DNA from: an uncultured bacterium
GTDB taxonomy: Bacteria > Armatimonadota > UBA5829
NCBI GenBank assembly: GCA_938074205.1
Contig: CALJES010000002.1
Location: forward strand, 310,001-374,000
Reading direction: 5' to 3'
DNA: 64,000 nucleotides
Shown here: positions 9,910 through 19,365 of the stretch, in pieces
Layout: every line of letters begins with the position of its first letter
How positions within the stretch are numbered: position 1 is the stretch's first letter
The notes under the pieces: model-generated
Databases searched by the model: none
What the model was told of the DNA's origin: nothing
What the model saw: the letters and a program-made list of their open reading frames with translations, nothing else
Position numbers and translations under genes: made by a program

Positions 9910-9943
9910 AAGCCGGGAAGTAGGCCAGGCTTCCCGGCTTTTT
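9910..9943 (+). terminator. Strong intrinsic terminator reading rightward, no gene in front of it
   Basis: A perfect 11-bp stem (9910-9920 with 9930-9940, core GCCGGGAAG), a 9-nt loop and a TTTTT run. The T-run is only on the plus strand. The nearest upstream genes are on the minus strand, so it must end a short plus-strand RNA starting somewhere in about 9700-9900, or act on antisense read-through. No convincing promoter was found. Confidence 0.7.
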
Positions 9944-10082
9944 AATGGCTTCAAAATGGCACTAGCATTGTTTCTTACTCCTGTGTTAACCCCAGGCGAA
10001 TTTGAGTTGTTCCGTGCCGCCGGCTGTGTGGAATGACTATACGGGGTAACCAACACCGATTGCTGCGTCGGCCCGCGGTTTA

Positions 10083-10112
10083 TTGACACCCAGTTTGGGT
10101 GGCGAATATAAT
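10083..10112 (+). promoter_or_regulatory. Consensus promoter of secDF
   Basis: TTGACA (10083-10088), an 18-nt spacer and TATAAT (10107-10112), both hexamers perfect. The predicted start is near 10119, leaving a leader of about 180 nt before the secDF GTG. Confidence 0.8.
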
Positions 10113-10118
10113 ACTCAG

Positions 10119-10297
10119 GTCACATGCGCGCTTATGCCCCTTAGGAGGTTGTGTAAGCGAATTTACCTCGTTTGTCGGCACATTAGCGCTTGTTACCCCG
10201 TTGACCCGAGATCTGACTTTCCGGGAGGGAGACGCTGAAGGTCAACGGACGCATTTCATGCCGAATAGTTTTGTAAGTCCATAAGGGAGGATACACA
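10119..10297 (+). promoter_or_regulatory. Structured secDF leader
   Basis: This untranslated leader holds an AGGAGG site at 10143-10148 that serves no long reading frame. It also has a perfect 9-bp stem, CCGTTGACC (10198-10206) with GGTCAACGG (10240-10248), enclosing 33 nt. A second site, GGGAGG, at 10285-10290 is the secDF ribosome site. A six-codon frame (M-R-A-Y-A-P) begins at about 10124. Function is unknown. Leader-peptide or RNA-structure control of Sec components is known elsewhere (SecM, VemP), but no arrest motif is recognisable here. Confidence 0.45.
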
Positions 10298-12835
10298 GTG
10301 TCAAGATATCAGAGATACTTTATTGGCGTAATTATTCTTACAATCTTCGCCGCCTATATCGTTGCGACACAATCCCTGGTCAGAGGACTCGACATTGCAG
10401 GTGGGATACGCGTAGTACTGCAAGCGGCGCCGAAGAATCCTAATGATCCTGAGGAATGGCCTAAGGAACACGACAAGCGCCTCGAAAAAATGAAATCCAT
10501 CCGCCGCACCATTCAGAACCGCGTAAAGGGTCTGGGTGGTGTTACCGAGCCGCGTGTAGTTATTCAGGGTGAAGATAGACTAGTCGTTGAGTTGCCGGGG
10601 GTCAAGGACCCTGACGCGGCTCTGGAGCAGATCAAGTCCACGGCGGCACTTGAGTTCTACTACCTCAGAGATGTTCAGAACGCCAACAATCCGTTGGGTA
10701 AATGGCGAATAGAAAGCACCGGCACCGATGAGAGGGGTTACATCTTCATAGGTCCGCGTGGAGAAACCATCGATAGTATCAAGCAGCCCGAAGAAGTGCT
10801 GGAGAAAGTGGTCGATGTCAAGAACAATAAGCCAATCCTCACAGGTAAGTACCTTCTCCCCAACGCGAGGGCGAACCTGAATCAAAAAAACCAGGCAGTG
10901 GTCAGCATTGAGTTTAACCGCGAAGGCACCGAAATATTCCGCCGATTTACGCGCGCGCACGTAGGCGATTATCTGGCTGTTTTCTTCGACGGCAAATTGC
11001 TAACGGCTCCTACCATAAATGAACCGATACCGTCGGGAAAGGCTGAGATTTCCGGTTTCAGAAGCCTGCAGGAAGCGCGCAGGATGGCAGAGTTCCTCAA
11101 CGCCGGTGCTCTGCCAGTGCCGCTCAAGGTAATAGCCAAGGATGCTGTTGAGCCGACTCTGGGCAAGGAAACGGTTCAGAAGGTCGTAAAAGCTGGCGTA
11201 GTGGGCCTGATATTGGTCATGGCTTTTATGCTGGTTTTTTATCGCCTGCCGGGACTCATAGCCGATGTAGCACTGTGCCTCTACGCGATCTACGTGATCG
11301 CAGCCTTCATGCTCATAAAGGCTACAATGTCCCTTGCGGGCGTAGCGGCGTTGATTATATCCATCGGAATGGCAGTCGACGCCAACATTCTCATATTCGA
11401 GCGCTTGAAGGAAGAACTTCGTTCAGGCAAGACCCTTCGCGCTGCAATCGACGCTGGCTTTACTCGTGCGTTCACGGCAATTTTTGATTCCAACGTGTGT
11501 ACCGCTATTACCTGCGCCATCCTGATGTGGTACGGTAGCCCCTCAGTGCAAAGCTTTGCCACAACGCTTTTGATCGGTGTAGCGATAAGCATGTTCACTG
11601 CCATAACCGTCACGCGCACAATACTGCACTTGCTGGTTGACTGGGAGTGGGCGCAGAATCCTGTGCTCTACGGCTTGGGCGCGCGGTGGTTCGCAACCTC
11701 AGGCAAAGTGCTCAACATAGTCGGTCGGCGCAATTGGTTCTTCGCGTTGAGTGGAATACTGATCATACCGGGACTTGTTATTTGGGGCATGTACGGTCTC
11801 AACAAGGGCGTTGAGTTCAAATCCGGAACGTCGGTCCAAGTCGGCTTTGTCAAGCCTGTGCGACTGAACGAAGTACTCTCTGCAGTCAGACTGATAACGC
11901 CGGGATGTACAGTCCAGTTGGCAGAAGGCAAGACTATGGCATTTATCACGACGGATCTCCAGCGCAAGAGGCTCGGTGAGAGAACATACGAAAGTAAGAT
12001 CACAGAGCTGAAACGTGTGCTCGACGAGAAGTTCACCATCCGTCGAGATCCTCGGACGGACAAGCCCCTGTTCGCCGAAAGCAGCGTGGAGCCTGTAATT
12101 AGCGAGGAGCTGACTAGAAATGCCGTAATCTCCGTCATCTTGGCGTCTATTGCCATAGTCTTGTATCTGAGCAGCCGGTTTGCGATAGGCGGATTTGTGG
12201 CGGGACTAAAATTTGGCGTGAGTGCGGTAATAGCACTCATCCACGATTCTGCCTTTATCATAGGCTTATTTGCGCTCTTGGGTAAGGTTCGCGGATGGGA
12301 GATAGACAGCTTATTTGTGACTGCAGTCTTGACTGTTATCGGTTTCAGCGTCCACGATACAATTGTCGTCTTCGACCGCATTCGTGAGAACCTCAAGCAC
12401 AGGTTGCGCGGCGAGAACTTCGAGCAGCTCTGCAACCGAAGCGTATTGGAAACGCTCACGCGTTCGGTCAACACGTCCTTAACTGTAGTTCTCACTCTAG
12501 CAGCCTTGATTGCTCTAGGCGGGCCTCTGTTGCGCCAGTTCTATGTCGCGATGCTTGCTGGTATCGTTATTGGAACCTACTCTTCGATCTTCTGCGCTAC
12601 GCCGCTCCTTGTGATATGGGAGAACCTGGCGACAAGGAAGAGGGAACCCAAGAGGAGGACCTTCGAGGAGAAACCCTTAGTGGCGCGACCAGAAACTGCC
12701 CTTGAAGAGGAAACGACAGCAGCGGTGTCGACAGACATTGAATCAACAGAAGAACAAGCAGCGAGAGCAGCAGCTTCAACAGTCACAAAGCCTGCAAAGC
12801 CCAAGCGAAAGAGTGGTAAGAAGAGAAGGTTCTAG
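10298..12835 (+). CDS. secDF: Fused protein translocase subunit SecDF
   Basis: SecDF uses the proton gradient to pull preproteins out of the SecYEG channel. This 845-residue protein joins SecD (about 1-450) and SecF (about 470-780) in one chain. Visible are the SecD start GLDIAGGIRVVLQ, the P1 periplasmic domain, the segment GMAVDANILIFERLKEEL, the SecF start KGVEFKSGTSVQVGF, and GFSVHDTIVVFDRIREN. The last about 60 residues form a soluble tail ending in a Lys/Arg-rich stretch (KPKRKSGKKRRF) that could touch the ribosome or lipids. The GTG at 10298 is 7 nt after GGGAGG. No yajC or tgt is adjacent, unlike the common arrangement. Confidence 0.96.
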   Translation: MSRYQRYFIGVIILTIFAAYIVATQSLVRGLDIAGGIRVVLQAAPKNPNDPEEWPKEHDKRLEKMKSIRRTIQNRVKGLGGVTEPRVVIQGEDRLVVELPGVKDPDAALEQIKSTAALEFYYLRDVQNANNPLGKWRIESTGTDERGYIFIGPRGETIDSIKQPEEVLEKVVDVKNNKPILTGKYLLPNARANLNQKNQAVVSIEFNREGTEIFRRFTRAHVGDYLAVFFDGKLLTAPTINEPIPSGKAEISGFRSLQEARRMAEFLNAGALPVPLKVIAKDAVEPTLGKETVQKVVKAGVVGLILVMAFMLVFYRLPGLIADVALCLYAIYVIAAFMLIKATMSLAGVAALIISIGMAVDANILIFERLKEELRSGKTLRAAIDAGFTRAFTAIFDSNVCTAITCAILMWYGSPSVQSFATTLLIGVAISMFTAITVTRTILHLLVDWEWAQNPVLYGLGARWFATSGKVLNIVGRRNWFFALSGILIIPGLVIWGMYGLNKGVEFKSGTSVQVGFVKPVRLNEVLSAVRLITPGCTVQLAEGKTMAFITTDLQRKRLGERTYESKITELKRVLDEKFTIRRDPRTDKPLFAESSVEPVISEELTRNAVISVILASIAIVLYLSSRFAIGGFVAGLKFGVSAVIALIHDSAFIIGLFALLGKVRGWEIDSLFVTAVLTVIGFSVHDTIVVFDRIRENLKHRLRGENFEQLCNRSVLETLTRSVNTSLTVVLTLAALIALGGPLLRQFYVAMLAGIVIGTYSSIFCATPLLVIWENLATRKREPKRRTFEEKPLVARPETALEEETTAAVSTDIESTEEQAARAAASTVTKPAKPKRKSGKKRRF

Positions 12836-12896
12836 TTCAACTAAGCTGTTGAAGCTTCGCAGCAGTCGGAAGGTAAGAGCATAAAACTTAAAACTG

Positions 12897-12946
12897 GAAG
12901 CCTGCAGGTTCTCTACGAAACGGGGGAATCTGCGGGCTTCTTGTCT
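12897..12946 (+). terminator. Probable terminator between secDF and recJ
   Basis: An 11-bp stem with one G-T pair (12897-12907 with 12930-12940) has a 22-nt loop and is followed by TTGTCT. The T-run is weak and the loop long, so efficiency is doubtful. Confidence 0.45.
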
Positions 12947-12960
12947 AATTCTGATGTGTA

Positions 12961-14685
12961 ATGTCTGAGGCGGAATGGAACCTGGTCGAGTGCAACGATG
13001 CAGTGGCGGTAGAGTTGGCTGCCGAGGCTGGAATACATCCAGTTGTCGCTCGCCTTCTCGTCAACCGAGGCATTACGACTGCTTCCGAAGCACACACTTT
13101 CCTCAACCCATCGCTTGAACACCTGCACGACCCGTTTCTGCTGCCAGATTTGGATGCGGCGGTGGATCGGTTGCTCAAAGCCATTCGCAACCGAGAAAAG
13201 ATATGCGTTCACGGGGATTATGACGTTGACGGAGTAACAGCTACTGCGCTACTGGTAAGAGTTCTACGAGCTTTAGATGCGGACGTAGACTATCACATTC
13301 CCAACAGACAGCGCGAGGGCTACGGCTTGAAGCCCGAAGCGATCCTCGCATCGGCACGCAGAGGCTCGAGTGTGGTAGTAAGCTGCGACTGCGGCATTAC
13401 AGCCTGGGAAGCCGCCGAAGCTGCGCGTTACCGTGGCATAGACTTGGTCATTACCGACCATCACGAACCCGGGGAGAAACTTCCGAGAGCTGCAGCAGTG
13501 GTGAATCCTAAACGCAGAGATGCAGCCTATCCGTTTCCAGAACTGGCAGGCGTAGGAGTTGCATTCAAACTGGCTCAGGGCTTGGTCAGGGCGCTGGATT
13601 ACGACGAAGAGCTGTTTACTCTTCGCTTTACCGACCTGGCAGCGCTTGGAACGGTCAGCGATGTCGTGCCGCTTCTGGGAGAGAACCGCTCAATAGTCAA
13701 GCACGGACTGGAGGCTCTTCCCGAGACCAAGAAAATAGGCCTGCGCACGATGATGAAGTGCGTGGGTCTCGAAAACAAACCTCTCACTGCACATTACCTC
13801 GCCTTCATACTAGGACCGCGCATAAATGCTGCAGGCAGAATGTACGATGCATCCACTGCGCTGAAACTACTTCTCACTAGGGAAGAGGAGGAGGCATATA
13901 ACTTGGTGGAACGCATCGAAAATTACAACAATCAGCGCCGAGCCCAGCAGGAAAAAGTATTCAAAGAAGCGGTTCGTCAAGCAGAGCGCAAGTTCGAGGC
14001 CGAAATGTCAGTGCTGGTTGTGTCGGGAGAAGGGTGGAATTGCGGGGTAGTCGGAATCGCCGCAGCCAAGATATGTGAGCTATTTAATAGACCTACAATA
14101 GTAATCAGTAGGGACGAAAGGCGCAGGATTGGCAGCGGATCAGCACGCAGCATACCGGAGTTCAACCTTATTGATGCACTCCATCGCTGCAGAGATCTGC
14201 TAACGAAGTATGGTGGGCATGCGCTAGCGGCGGGTATAACGATAGATCTTTCAAAACTTGATGAGTTCGAACATCGCATAAATGCAGTTGCGTCTGAAGT
14301 TCTTCGCGTGGAAGAATTGGTTCCTCGGATAGACATAGAAGCGGAGGTTAGCCCTGCCGAGTTGACAATTGAGCTCGCGCGAACTGTCGAGAGTATGGAG
14401 CCTTTCGGTAATGCCAATCCCGAGCCGCTCTTTCTTAGCCAGGGACTCAAGGTTGGGGATCTGCGCCGAGTAGGCGATGGGTCTCATCTCAAGATGCAGC
14501 TTGTTGCCCCCCAAATCCCTCTTTTGGATTGCATTGGGTTCGGCTTGGGTGATGTGGCTGATGCGCTGGCGATTGGCGACTTTGTGGATGTGTGCTACAG
14601 TATAAGAGTAGATGATTACAGGGATACGGAAAGTATCCAGCTCGTGTTGAAGGGTGTACGGCCCAGCCGGTTACAGCGCCATTGA
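12961..14685 (+). CDS. recJ: Single-stranded-DNA-specific exonuclease RecJ
   Basis: 5'-3' ssDNA exonuclease of recombination and repair. The protein has 574 residues, the family's usual size. DHH-domain motifs are HGDYDVDGVTATAL (about residue 83), VSCDCGIT and ITDHHEPG (about 167). The DHHA1 part carries GGHALAAG, and an OB-like C-terminal domain follows. It begins with ATG at 12961 without a Shine-Dalgarno. Its stop overlaps or nearly meets the following rel gene, so the two are probably co-transcribed. The pairing recJ-rel-dtd is common in bacteria and supports the calls. Confidence 0.96.
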   Translation: MSEAEWNLVECNDAVAVELAAEAGIHPVVARLLVNRGITTASEAHTFLNPSLEHLHDPFLLPDLDAAVDRLLKAIRNREKICVHGDYDVDGVTATALLVRVLRALDADVDYHIPNRQREGYGLKPEAILASARRGSSVVVSCDCGITAWEAAEAARYRGIDLVITDHHEPGEKLPRAAAVVNPKRRDAAYPFPELAGVGVAFKLAQGLVRALDYDEELFTLRFTDLAALGTVSDVVPLLGENRSIVKHGLEALPETKKIGLRTMMKCVGLENKPLTAHYLAFILGPRINAAGRMYDASTALKLLLTREEEEAYNLVERIENYNNQRRAQQEKVFKEAVRQAERKFEAEMSVLVVSGEGWNCGVVGIAAAKICELFNRPTIVISRDERRRIGSGSARSIPEFNLIDALHRCRDLLTKYGGHALAAGITIDLSKLDEFEHRINAVASEVLRVEELVPRIDIEAEVSPAELTIELARTVESMEPFGNANPEPLFLSQGLKVGDLRRVGDGSHLKMQLVAPQIPLLDCIGFGLGDVADALAIGDFVDVCYSIRVDDYRDTESIQLVLKGVRPSRLQRH

Positions 14686-14717
14686 TATGCACCAGGGACT
14701 TGACGAATCAGATTTGG

Positions 14718-16922
14718 ATGATCGACATCGAGAAAATCTTGGAAAAAGTCAAAAGCTATGATCCGGATGCGGATCTCGACCTGATTCGCCGGGCGTACGA
14801 CTTCGCCGTCAAGGCACACGAGAAGCAGAGCCGTCTAACAGGTGAGCCCTACATTACGCATCCTTTCGCCGCTGCTGAAGTACTGGCTGAGCTCGAAATG
14901 GATTCGCCCAGCATTGCTGCGGCTTTGTTGCACGACGTCGTCGAGGATCAGAATTATACCATAGAAGATATCAAGTCCACATTCGGCGCTGAAGTCGCGG
15001 CGCTTGTGGACGGTGTCACCAAACTCAAACTTAGCGATTTCGAGGTTCCAAAGGATCAGAAGGAAGAGCCCGCCAAGAAGCGACGGGCAGAACTCAGGCG
15101 CAGCGCTGAGAACTTGCGAAAGATCATCTTGGCTATGGCGCGCGACCTGCGAGTGATGGTCGTCAAGCTTGCGGACCGCGTGCACAACATGCGCACACTA
15201 CACGCTCTACCTGAAGACCGCCGCCGAAAAGTTGCTGAAGAAACTCTGCAGATCTATGCACCTCTCGCGCACAGGCTTGGGATATGGCGATTAAAGTGGG
15301 AACTTGAGGACCTCGCGTTCAAATACACGAATCCTAAGGCATACGAAGAAATCTCTGAGAAGGTTGCTAAGACGCGAGCTGAACGAGAAGAAGACTTGGC
15401 TGAGGCTGTAGAGATGATACGGTCTCACCTGGAGAGGGAGGGAATAGAGGCGTTCATACAAGCTAGGCCAAAGCATCTCTACAGCATTTACCAGAAGATG
15501 CTCAAGGAAGGCATAGATTTCTCAGAAATCTACGACCTGTCCGCACTCAGAATCATCGTCAACAGGGTAGGGGACTGCTATCACGCTCTAGGCGTAGTTC
15601 ACGACCTTTGGATGCCTATTCCTGAGCGATTCTCCGACTACATAGCCAAGCCCAAGCCGAATATGTATCAGTCACTTCATACCAAGGTGATCGGACCCAG
15701 GGGCGAACCGCTGGAGGTTCAGATTAGGACATGGGAAATGCATAGGGTTGCAGAGTTCGGCGTCGCTGCCCACTGGCAGTACAAAGAACGGTTGCAGAGC
15801 GGCGACGAGTTCGAGAAGAAGCTTTCATGGCTGCGGCAACAGCTTTTCGAATGGCAAGCAGACAGCAGGGACGCGGGGGAGTTCCTGCAAACGGTAGTGG
15901 AGGATTTGTTTGCGGATCAGGTTTTCGTATTCACACCGCGCGGCGACGTTATAGACTTGCCTGCCGGTTCCACGCCCATCGATTTCGCTTACCGCATTCA
16001 CAGCGATGTTGGGAACCACTGCGTGGGAGCCAGAGTAAACGGTAGAATCGTACCGCTGACTTACCAGTTGCAAAACGGCGACATAGTCGAGATAATTACG
16101 CGCTCCACCAGTCAGCCCAGTCTAGACTGGTTGACATTTGCCAAAACGGGACACGCCCGAAGCAAGATCAAGGCTTTCTTCCGAAAACAGCACTTCACAG
16201 AAAACGTCACCAAGGGCAGGCAAATGCTTGAAGAAGAGCTCGATCGAATCGGTCAGGATAGTCGGGGGCTCGTAAAAGCGGCTGACCTTGAAGCAATAGC
16301 TAAAAGCCTTAATTTCCAGACGGAAGAGGATCTATTTGCGGCCATAGGTTATGGTCACATTGCCCCTGCGACTGTGGCTACACGGTTGCGTCCCGACGTT
16401 CCCAAGCCTGAACCTGTTCTTGTTGAGCCCCCGAAGGAGCCTGGCAGGCGAAAGCTCGCTGTTACCTTGGACGGCGTGAGAAACCTGATGATAACCCGTG
16501 CTAAATGCTGCGCGCCGCTGCCCGGAGAAGCCGTTGTGGGATATGTTAGCCGAGGAAAAGGTGTCGTACTTCATACGGCGGGCTGCCCGAACGTGGAAGC
16601 CTACAGGCGCAAAGAACCCGAACGCGTTGTAGAAATTCGGTGGGTGGATGCAGACGGCGAGCGTTTTCCCGCCGACATTAGAATCAAAGCTCTGGACCGT
16701 GTCGGGGTGTTGAACAGCATAACCGCGATTCTCTCCGAGCTTCGCAGCAACATATCCGGAGCACACATCAAATCTAAACCTGATAAGACTGCGGACATAG
16801 AGATGACTGTTGAGGTGACCGACATTAGCTTGCTCAACGAGATAATCATGCGTTTAGGGGCAATCAGAGATGTGTTGGAAATAGAGAGGGTTTCGGCACG
16901 GAAGGCTCGAAGGAGCAGGTAG
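14718..16922 (+). CDS. Bifunctional (p)ppGpp synthetase/hydrolase (RelA/SpoT family)
   Basis: Makes and degrades the stringent-response alarmone. Domains in order are an HD hydrolase with YITHP and LLHDVVED, a synthetase with RFSDYIAKPKPNMYQSLHT, a TGS domain (VFVFTPRGDVIDLPAGSTPIDFAY) and a C-terminal ACT domain (about 660-734). The HD residues are intact, suggesting hydrolase activity is retained. A TTG at 14682 overlapping the recJ stop is an alternative start. The ATG at 14718, giving 734 residues, fits the family N-terminus better, but neither has a ribosome site. It lies between recJ and dtd in one strand run. Confidence 0.95.
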   Translation: MIDIEKILEKVKSYDPDADLDLIRRAYDFAVKAHEKQSRLTGEPYITHPFAAAEVLAELEMDSPSIAAALLHDVVEDQNYTIEDIKSTFGAEVAALVDGVTKLKLSDFEVPKDQKEEPAKKRRAELRRSAENLRKIILAMARDLRVMVVKLADRVHNMRTLHALPEDRRRKVAEETLQIYAPLAHRLGIWRLKWELEDLAFKYTNPKAYEEISEKVAKTRAEREEDLAEAVEMIRSHLEREGIEAFIQARPKHLYSIYQKMLKEGIDFSEIYDLSALRIIVNRVGDCYHALGVVHDLWMPIPERFSDYIAKPKPNMYQSLHTKVIGPRGEPLEVQIRTWEMHRVAEFGVAAHWQYKERLQSGDEFEKKLSWLRQQLFEWQADSRDAGEFLQTVVEDLFADQVFVFTPRGDVIDLPAGSTPIDFAYRIHSDVGNHCVGARVNGRIVPLTYQLQNGDIVEIITRSTSQPSLDWLTFAKTGHARSKIKAFFRKQHFTENVTKGRQMLEEELDRIGQDSRGLVKAADLEAIAKSLNFQTEEDLFAAIGYGHIAPATVATRLRPDVPKPEPVLVEPPKEPGRRKLAVTLDGVRNLMITRAKCCAPLPGEAVVGYVSRGKGVVLHTAGCPNVEAYRRKEPERVVEIRWVDADGERFPADIRIKALDRVGVLNSITAILSELRSNISGAHIKSKPDKTADIEMTVEVTDISLLNEIIMRLGAIRDVLEIERVSARKARRSR

Positions 16923-16954
16923 GATAGATCGTGGAGCTCACAAGGCTTTTATAG

Positions 16955-17398
16955 ATGCGTGCAGTTGTTCAGAGAGTGCGCTCTGCAAGCGTAAGAGTTG
17001 CCGATGAAGAAATCGCCCGGACAGGGCGCGGACTAGTAGTTTTGCTGGGCATTGCACAAGACGACGAGGCAGCCGACGTCAACTACATGGCCGAGAAGAT
17101 TTCCAACCTGCGCATTTTCGAAGACGAGGCAGGAAAAATGAACTTTTCAGTGTTGGATGTCGGTGGCGAGGTGTTGGTGGTGTCGCAGTTTACGCTGCTG
17201 GGGGACTGCCGCAAAGGACGGAGACCCAGCTTCGATAAAGCTGCGGATCCAGACAAGGCAGAAAGGTTGTATAATGATTTTGTAGAGATGCTCAAAGCGT
17301 GCGGAGTGCCAACGCAAACGGGCAGATTTCAGGCAAAAATGGTCGTTGCGCTGGAAAACGACGGTCCAGTTACCTTCGTTCTCGATACGCGGAGCTAG
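16955..17398 (+). CDS. dtd: D-aminoacyl-tRNA deacylase
   Basis: Removes D-amino acids mistakenly charged on tRNA. The protein has 147 residues, normal for DTD. Family signatures are the start [25 protein letters not shown], the tail GRFQAKM and the cross-subunit NDGPVT loop. It follows the rel gene by 32 nt, a very common bacterial order, and is followed 37 nt later by a TPR gene. Confidence 0.96.
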   Translation: MRAVVQRVRSASVRVADEEIARTGRGLVVLLGIAQDDEAADVNYMAEKISNLRIFEDEAGKMNFSVLDVGGEVLVVSQFTLLGDCRKGRRPSFDKAADPDKAERLYNDFVEMLKACGVPTQTGRFQAKMVVALENDGPVTFVLDTRS

Positions 17399-17435
17399 AG
17401 TAATTTGCCGGCCTCGCAGAGGAAGTTATTCGACG

Positions 17436-18290
17436 GTGAGTATTGATAGAAAAAGAAAATATGTTGAGAGCGCTCAGACCGCTTTTGAAGAGTGGCTTAG
17501 GTGTAGAGGCGGCGATCCTAAAGAGCCCGAGACCGCTTACGAGCGCCAAGAGTTCGGCGACGCCTTGTGTAGTGAGGGTAAGGTTCGAGAAGCCATCATT
17601 CAGTACCGCAAGGCGGTGGAGATGGAAGGTGATAATCCCAACTACCACACTCGCCTCGGTGACGCATATGCCTATTCAGAAATGTCGACAAAGGCTGTGG
17701 CGGAGTATCGTAAGGCTATTAAGATCAGTCCTCGTAGAGCCGAACCGCATTACAGCCTAGCGGAGATATACAGGCGCTGCGGGAAGTGGACTGCTGCTGT
17801 TGCTGAATATAGAAAGGCAACAGAGTACAACGCGATGAATCCATTCTACCGCTACAAGCTGGGCACGGCGCTGTGGCATATAGGCTTGCGAGATGAAGCT
17901 GTTATTCAGCTTGAGATGGCGGTTCAGATTGCCCCGACTGACGGCTTTTACCATTTCTGCCTTGGCGATATGTATGCACAGATGGGGCGCCTAGGCGATG
18001 CGATAATCGAGATGCAGCAGGCCACCATTTTCAGCCCTCGTGACGCGTATTACAGTTTCCGGTTAGGCCTGTTGTATGCCCACGCCTCGTATTTTACAGA
18101 TGCTATCGCCGCGCTTAAACGTGCGATTCAACTGAACCCTCAAGAGCGCGTCTATCACGCGGTACTCGCTGACGTGTACCGAGAAATTGGAAACGTCGAG
18201 CGTGCTGAAGTGCACCTAGCATATGCACAACAGATGGACCAATTTGATGCCGCAAACCTGGCTGTCCTGAAGAGGCAGGCGGAGGTCTGA
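17436..18290 (+). CDS. Tetratricopeptide-repeat protein
   Basis: A 284-residue cytoplasmic protein built of about six tandem 34-residue TPR units from about residue 35 to 275. Repeats carry the usual A-x-x-x-Y-x-x-A-I and P-x-x-x-x-Y-x-x-L spacing. No signal peptide or enzymatic domain is visible, so it is presumably a protein-interaction scaffold. The GTG at 17436 was chosen over an upstream in-frame start that overlaps dtd, because it has AGAGGAAG about 11 nt upstream. The next gene begins 3 nt after its stop, so the pair is an operon. Partner is unknown. Confidence 0.8.
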   Translation: MSIDRKRKYVESAQTAFEEWLRCRGGDPKEPETAYERQEFGDALCSEGKVREAIIQYRKAVEMEGDNPNYHTRLGDAYAYSEMSTKAVAEYRKAIKISPRRAEPHYSLAEIYRRCGKWTAAVAEYRKATEYNAMNPFYRYKLGTALWHIGLRDEAVIQLEMAVQIAPTDGFYHFCLGDMYAQMGRLGDAIIEMQQATIFSPRDAYYSFRLGLLYAHASYFTDAIAALKRAIQLNPQERVYHAVLADVYREIGNVERAEVHLAYAQQMDQFDAANLAVLKRQAEV

Positions 18291-18293
18291 ACG

Positions 18294-18923
18294 GTGGCCC
18301 TTGAGCTTCGCTGCCTCACGGTCGGTCCGCTCGAGACCAACTGCTACTTGTTGTGGGACTGCGATACGAACTCTGCCGCGATCATAGACCCAGGCGGCGA
18401 CGCTGAGAGAATCATCGACGAGATTAGATCTATGGATCTTAGAGTCGAGCGCATACTCATAACGCACGGTCACATCGACCACTGCTACTGCGCGGGTGAT
18501 ATCGCTGAGCAGTACAGTACTCCGCTAGTGATGCACCCCGCAGATGTTGAGATGCTCCAGCTTGGGTTGGAGATTGCAGATCAGTTCTACAACATAGCCG
18601 AGTATAGGCCCATCAAGCCTTCAGAGTTCGTCTCCGACGAAGATGTGTTGCACATAGGCCACAATCGGGTGAGAGTGCTTCATACACCTGGGCATTCGCC
18701 GGGGAGCGTATCGTTTGTTGCAGATGTGGGCATTTTCTGCGGAGATGCAGTTTTTGCGGGTTCGATAGGGCGCACCGATTTCCCTGGGGGTTGCCATGCG
18801 CTGTTGATTCAGTCGATCAAGAGCAAGATTCTTTCTTTTCCGGATGAAATCGTGTTGTACCCAGGACACGGTCCCTCTACAACCGTAGGCCGCGAACGCC
18901 GGACTAATCCTTACCTCCATTGA
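18294..18923 (+). CDS. MBL-fold metallohydrolase, glyoxalase II-like
   Basis: A 209-residue metallo-beta-lactamase-fold hydrolase with the dinuclear metal motif His58-x-His60-x-Asp62-His63 (THGHIDH). Further metal ligands lie in HTPGHSPGS and at the C-terminal LYPGHGPSTTVGRER, with FCGDAVFAGSIGRTD between. This fits the YcbL/GloB-like subfamily that hydrolyses thioesters; a real substrate cannot be assigned. It starts with GTG at 18294, directly after the TPR gene and within reach of its GGAGG. Confidence 0.88.
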   Translation: MALELRCLTVGPLETNCYLLWDCDTNSAAIIDPGGDAERIIDEIRSMDLRVERILITHGHIDHCYCAGDIAEQYSTPLVMHPADVEMLQLGLEIADQFYNIAEYRPIKPSEFVSDEDVLHIGHNRVRVLHTPGHSPGSVSFVADVGIFCGDAVFAGSIGRTDFPGGCHALLIQSIKSKILSFPDEIVLYPGHGPSTTVGRERRTNPYLH

Positions 18924-19193
18924 TTTTTTCCATATCAGCTTGTGCCGAGATCCGCGATTCTTGTCGCCTTCTCGTCTCAATCTCATCCATATGGGAAAGT
19001 GCGCTGGAGAACCAGTAGACCGCTTTGATTTATACGCTGGTTCGCGGCAAAACTCACACAATTTCGGATTTGTGGAGTTCGTTAAACGAGGTACACACAA
19101 TACATTTTTTCAACGCACCAGTAGGCGTATTGTGTTGGTAGATCGACTAGTGGGCGATAAGCACAATGATGGAAGTACTGAGATTAACAATCG

Positions 19194-19282
19194 TGGCGGA
19201 GGGGGTGGGATTCGAACCCACGGTGGCTCATCACCACGACGGTTTTCAAGACCGCTCCGATAAACCGCTCCGGCACCCCTCC
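19194..19282 (-). tRNA. tRNA-Ser (anticodon UGA)
   Basis: Folds as a class II tRNA. The acceptor is GGAGGGG with CCCCTCC, the anticodon loop is CTTGAAA (UGA, reading UCA codons), the variable arm is long and paired (GTGG...CCAC), and the T-arm is GTGGG-TTCGAAT-CCCAC. Discriminator G and an encoded CCA end it at 19194. It is 89 nt including CCA. Confidence 0.96.
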
Positions 19283-19314
19283 GTAGGTGTGTGCGCTGTC
19301 GAATTTACGTCTAC

Positions 19315-19344
19315 ATTATATGTTCTGGTCAAGTTCGCGGTCAA
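19315..19344 (-). promoter_or_regulatory. Promoter of tRNA-Ser
   Basis: Reading leftward: TTGACC (19344-19339), an 18-nt spacer and TATAAT (19320-19315). The predicted start near 19308 lies about 26 nt before the mature tRNA 5' end. Confidence 0.75.
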
Positions 19345-19365
19345 TTATCAGCCTTGCTGAAGACT

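Noticed and set aside
10099-10284. 61-codon frame in the secDF leader
   Set aside because: Its start codon lies before the predicted transcription start and overlaps the -10 element, and there is no ribosome site in phase.
11668-12495. Long open frame (275 codons) antisense to secDF
   Set aside because: It lies wholly opposite a secure gene, is Ser/Thr-rich and low in recognisable motifs, and is typical of antisense shadowing.
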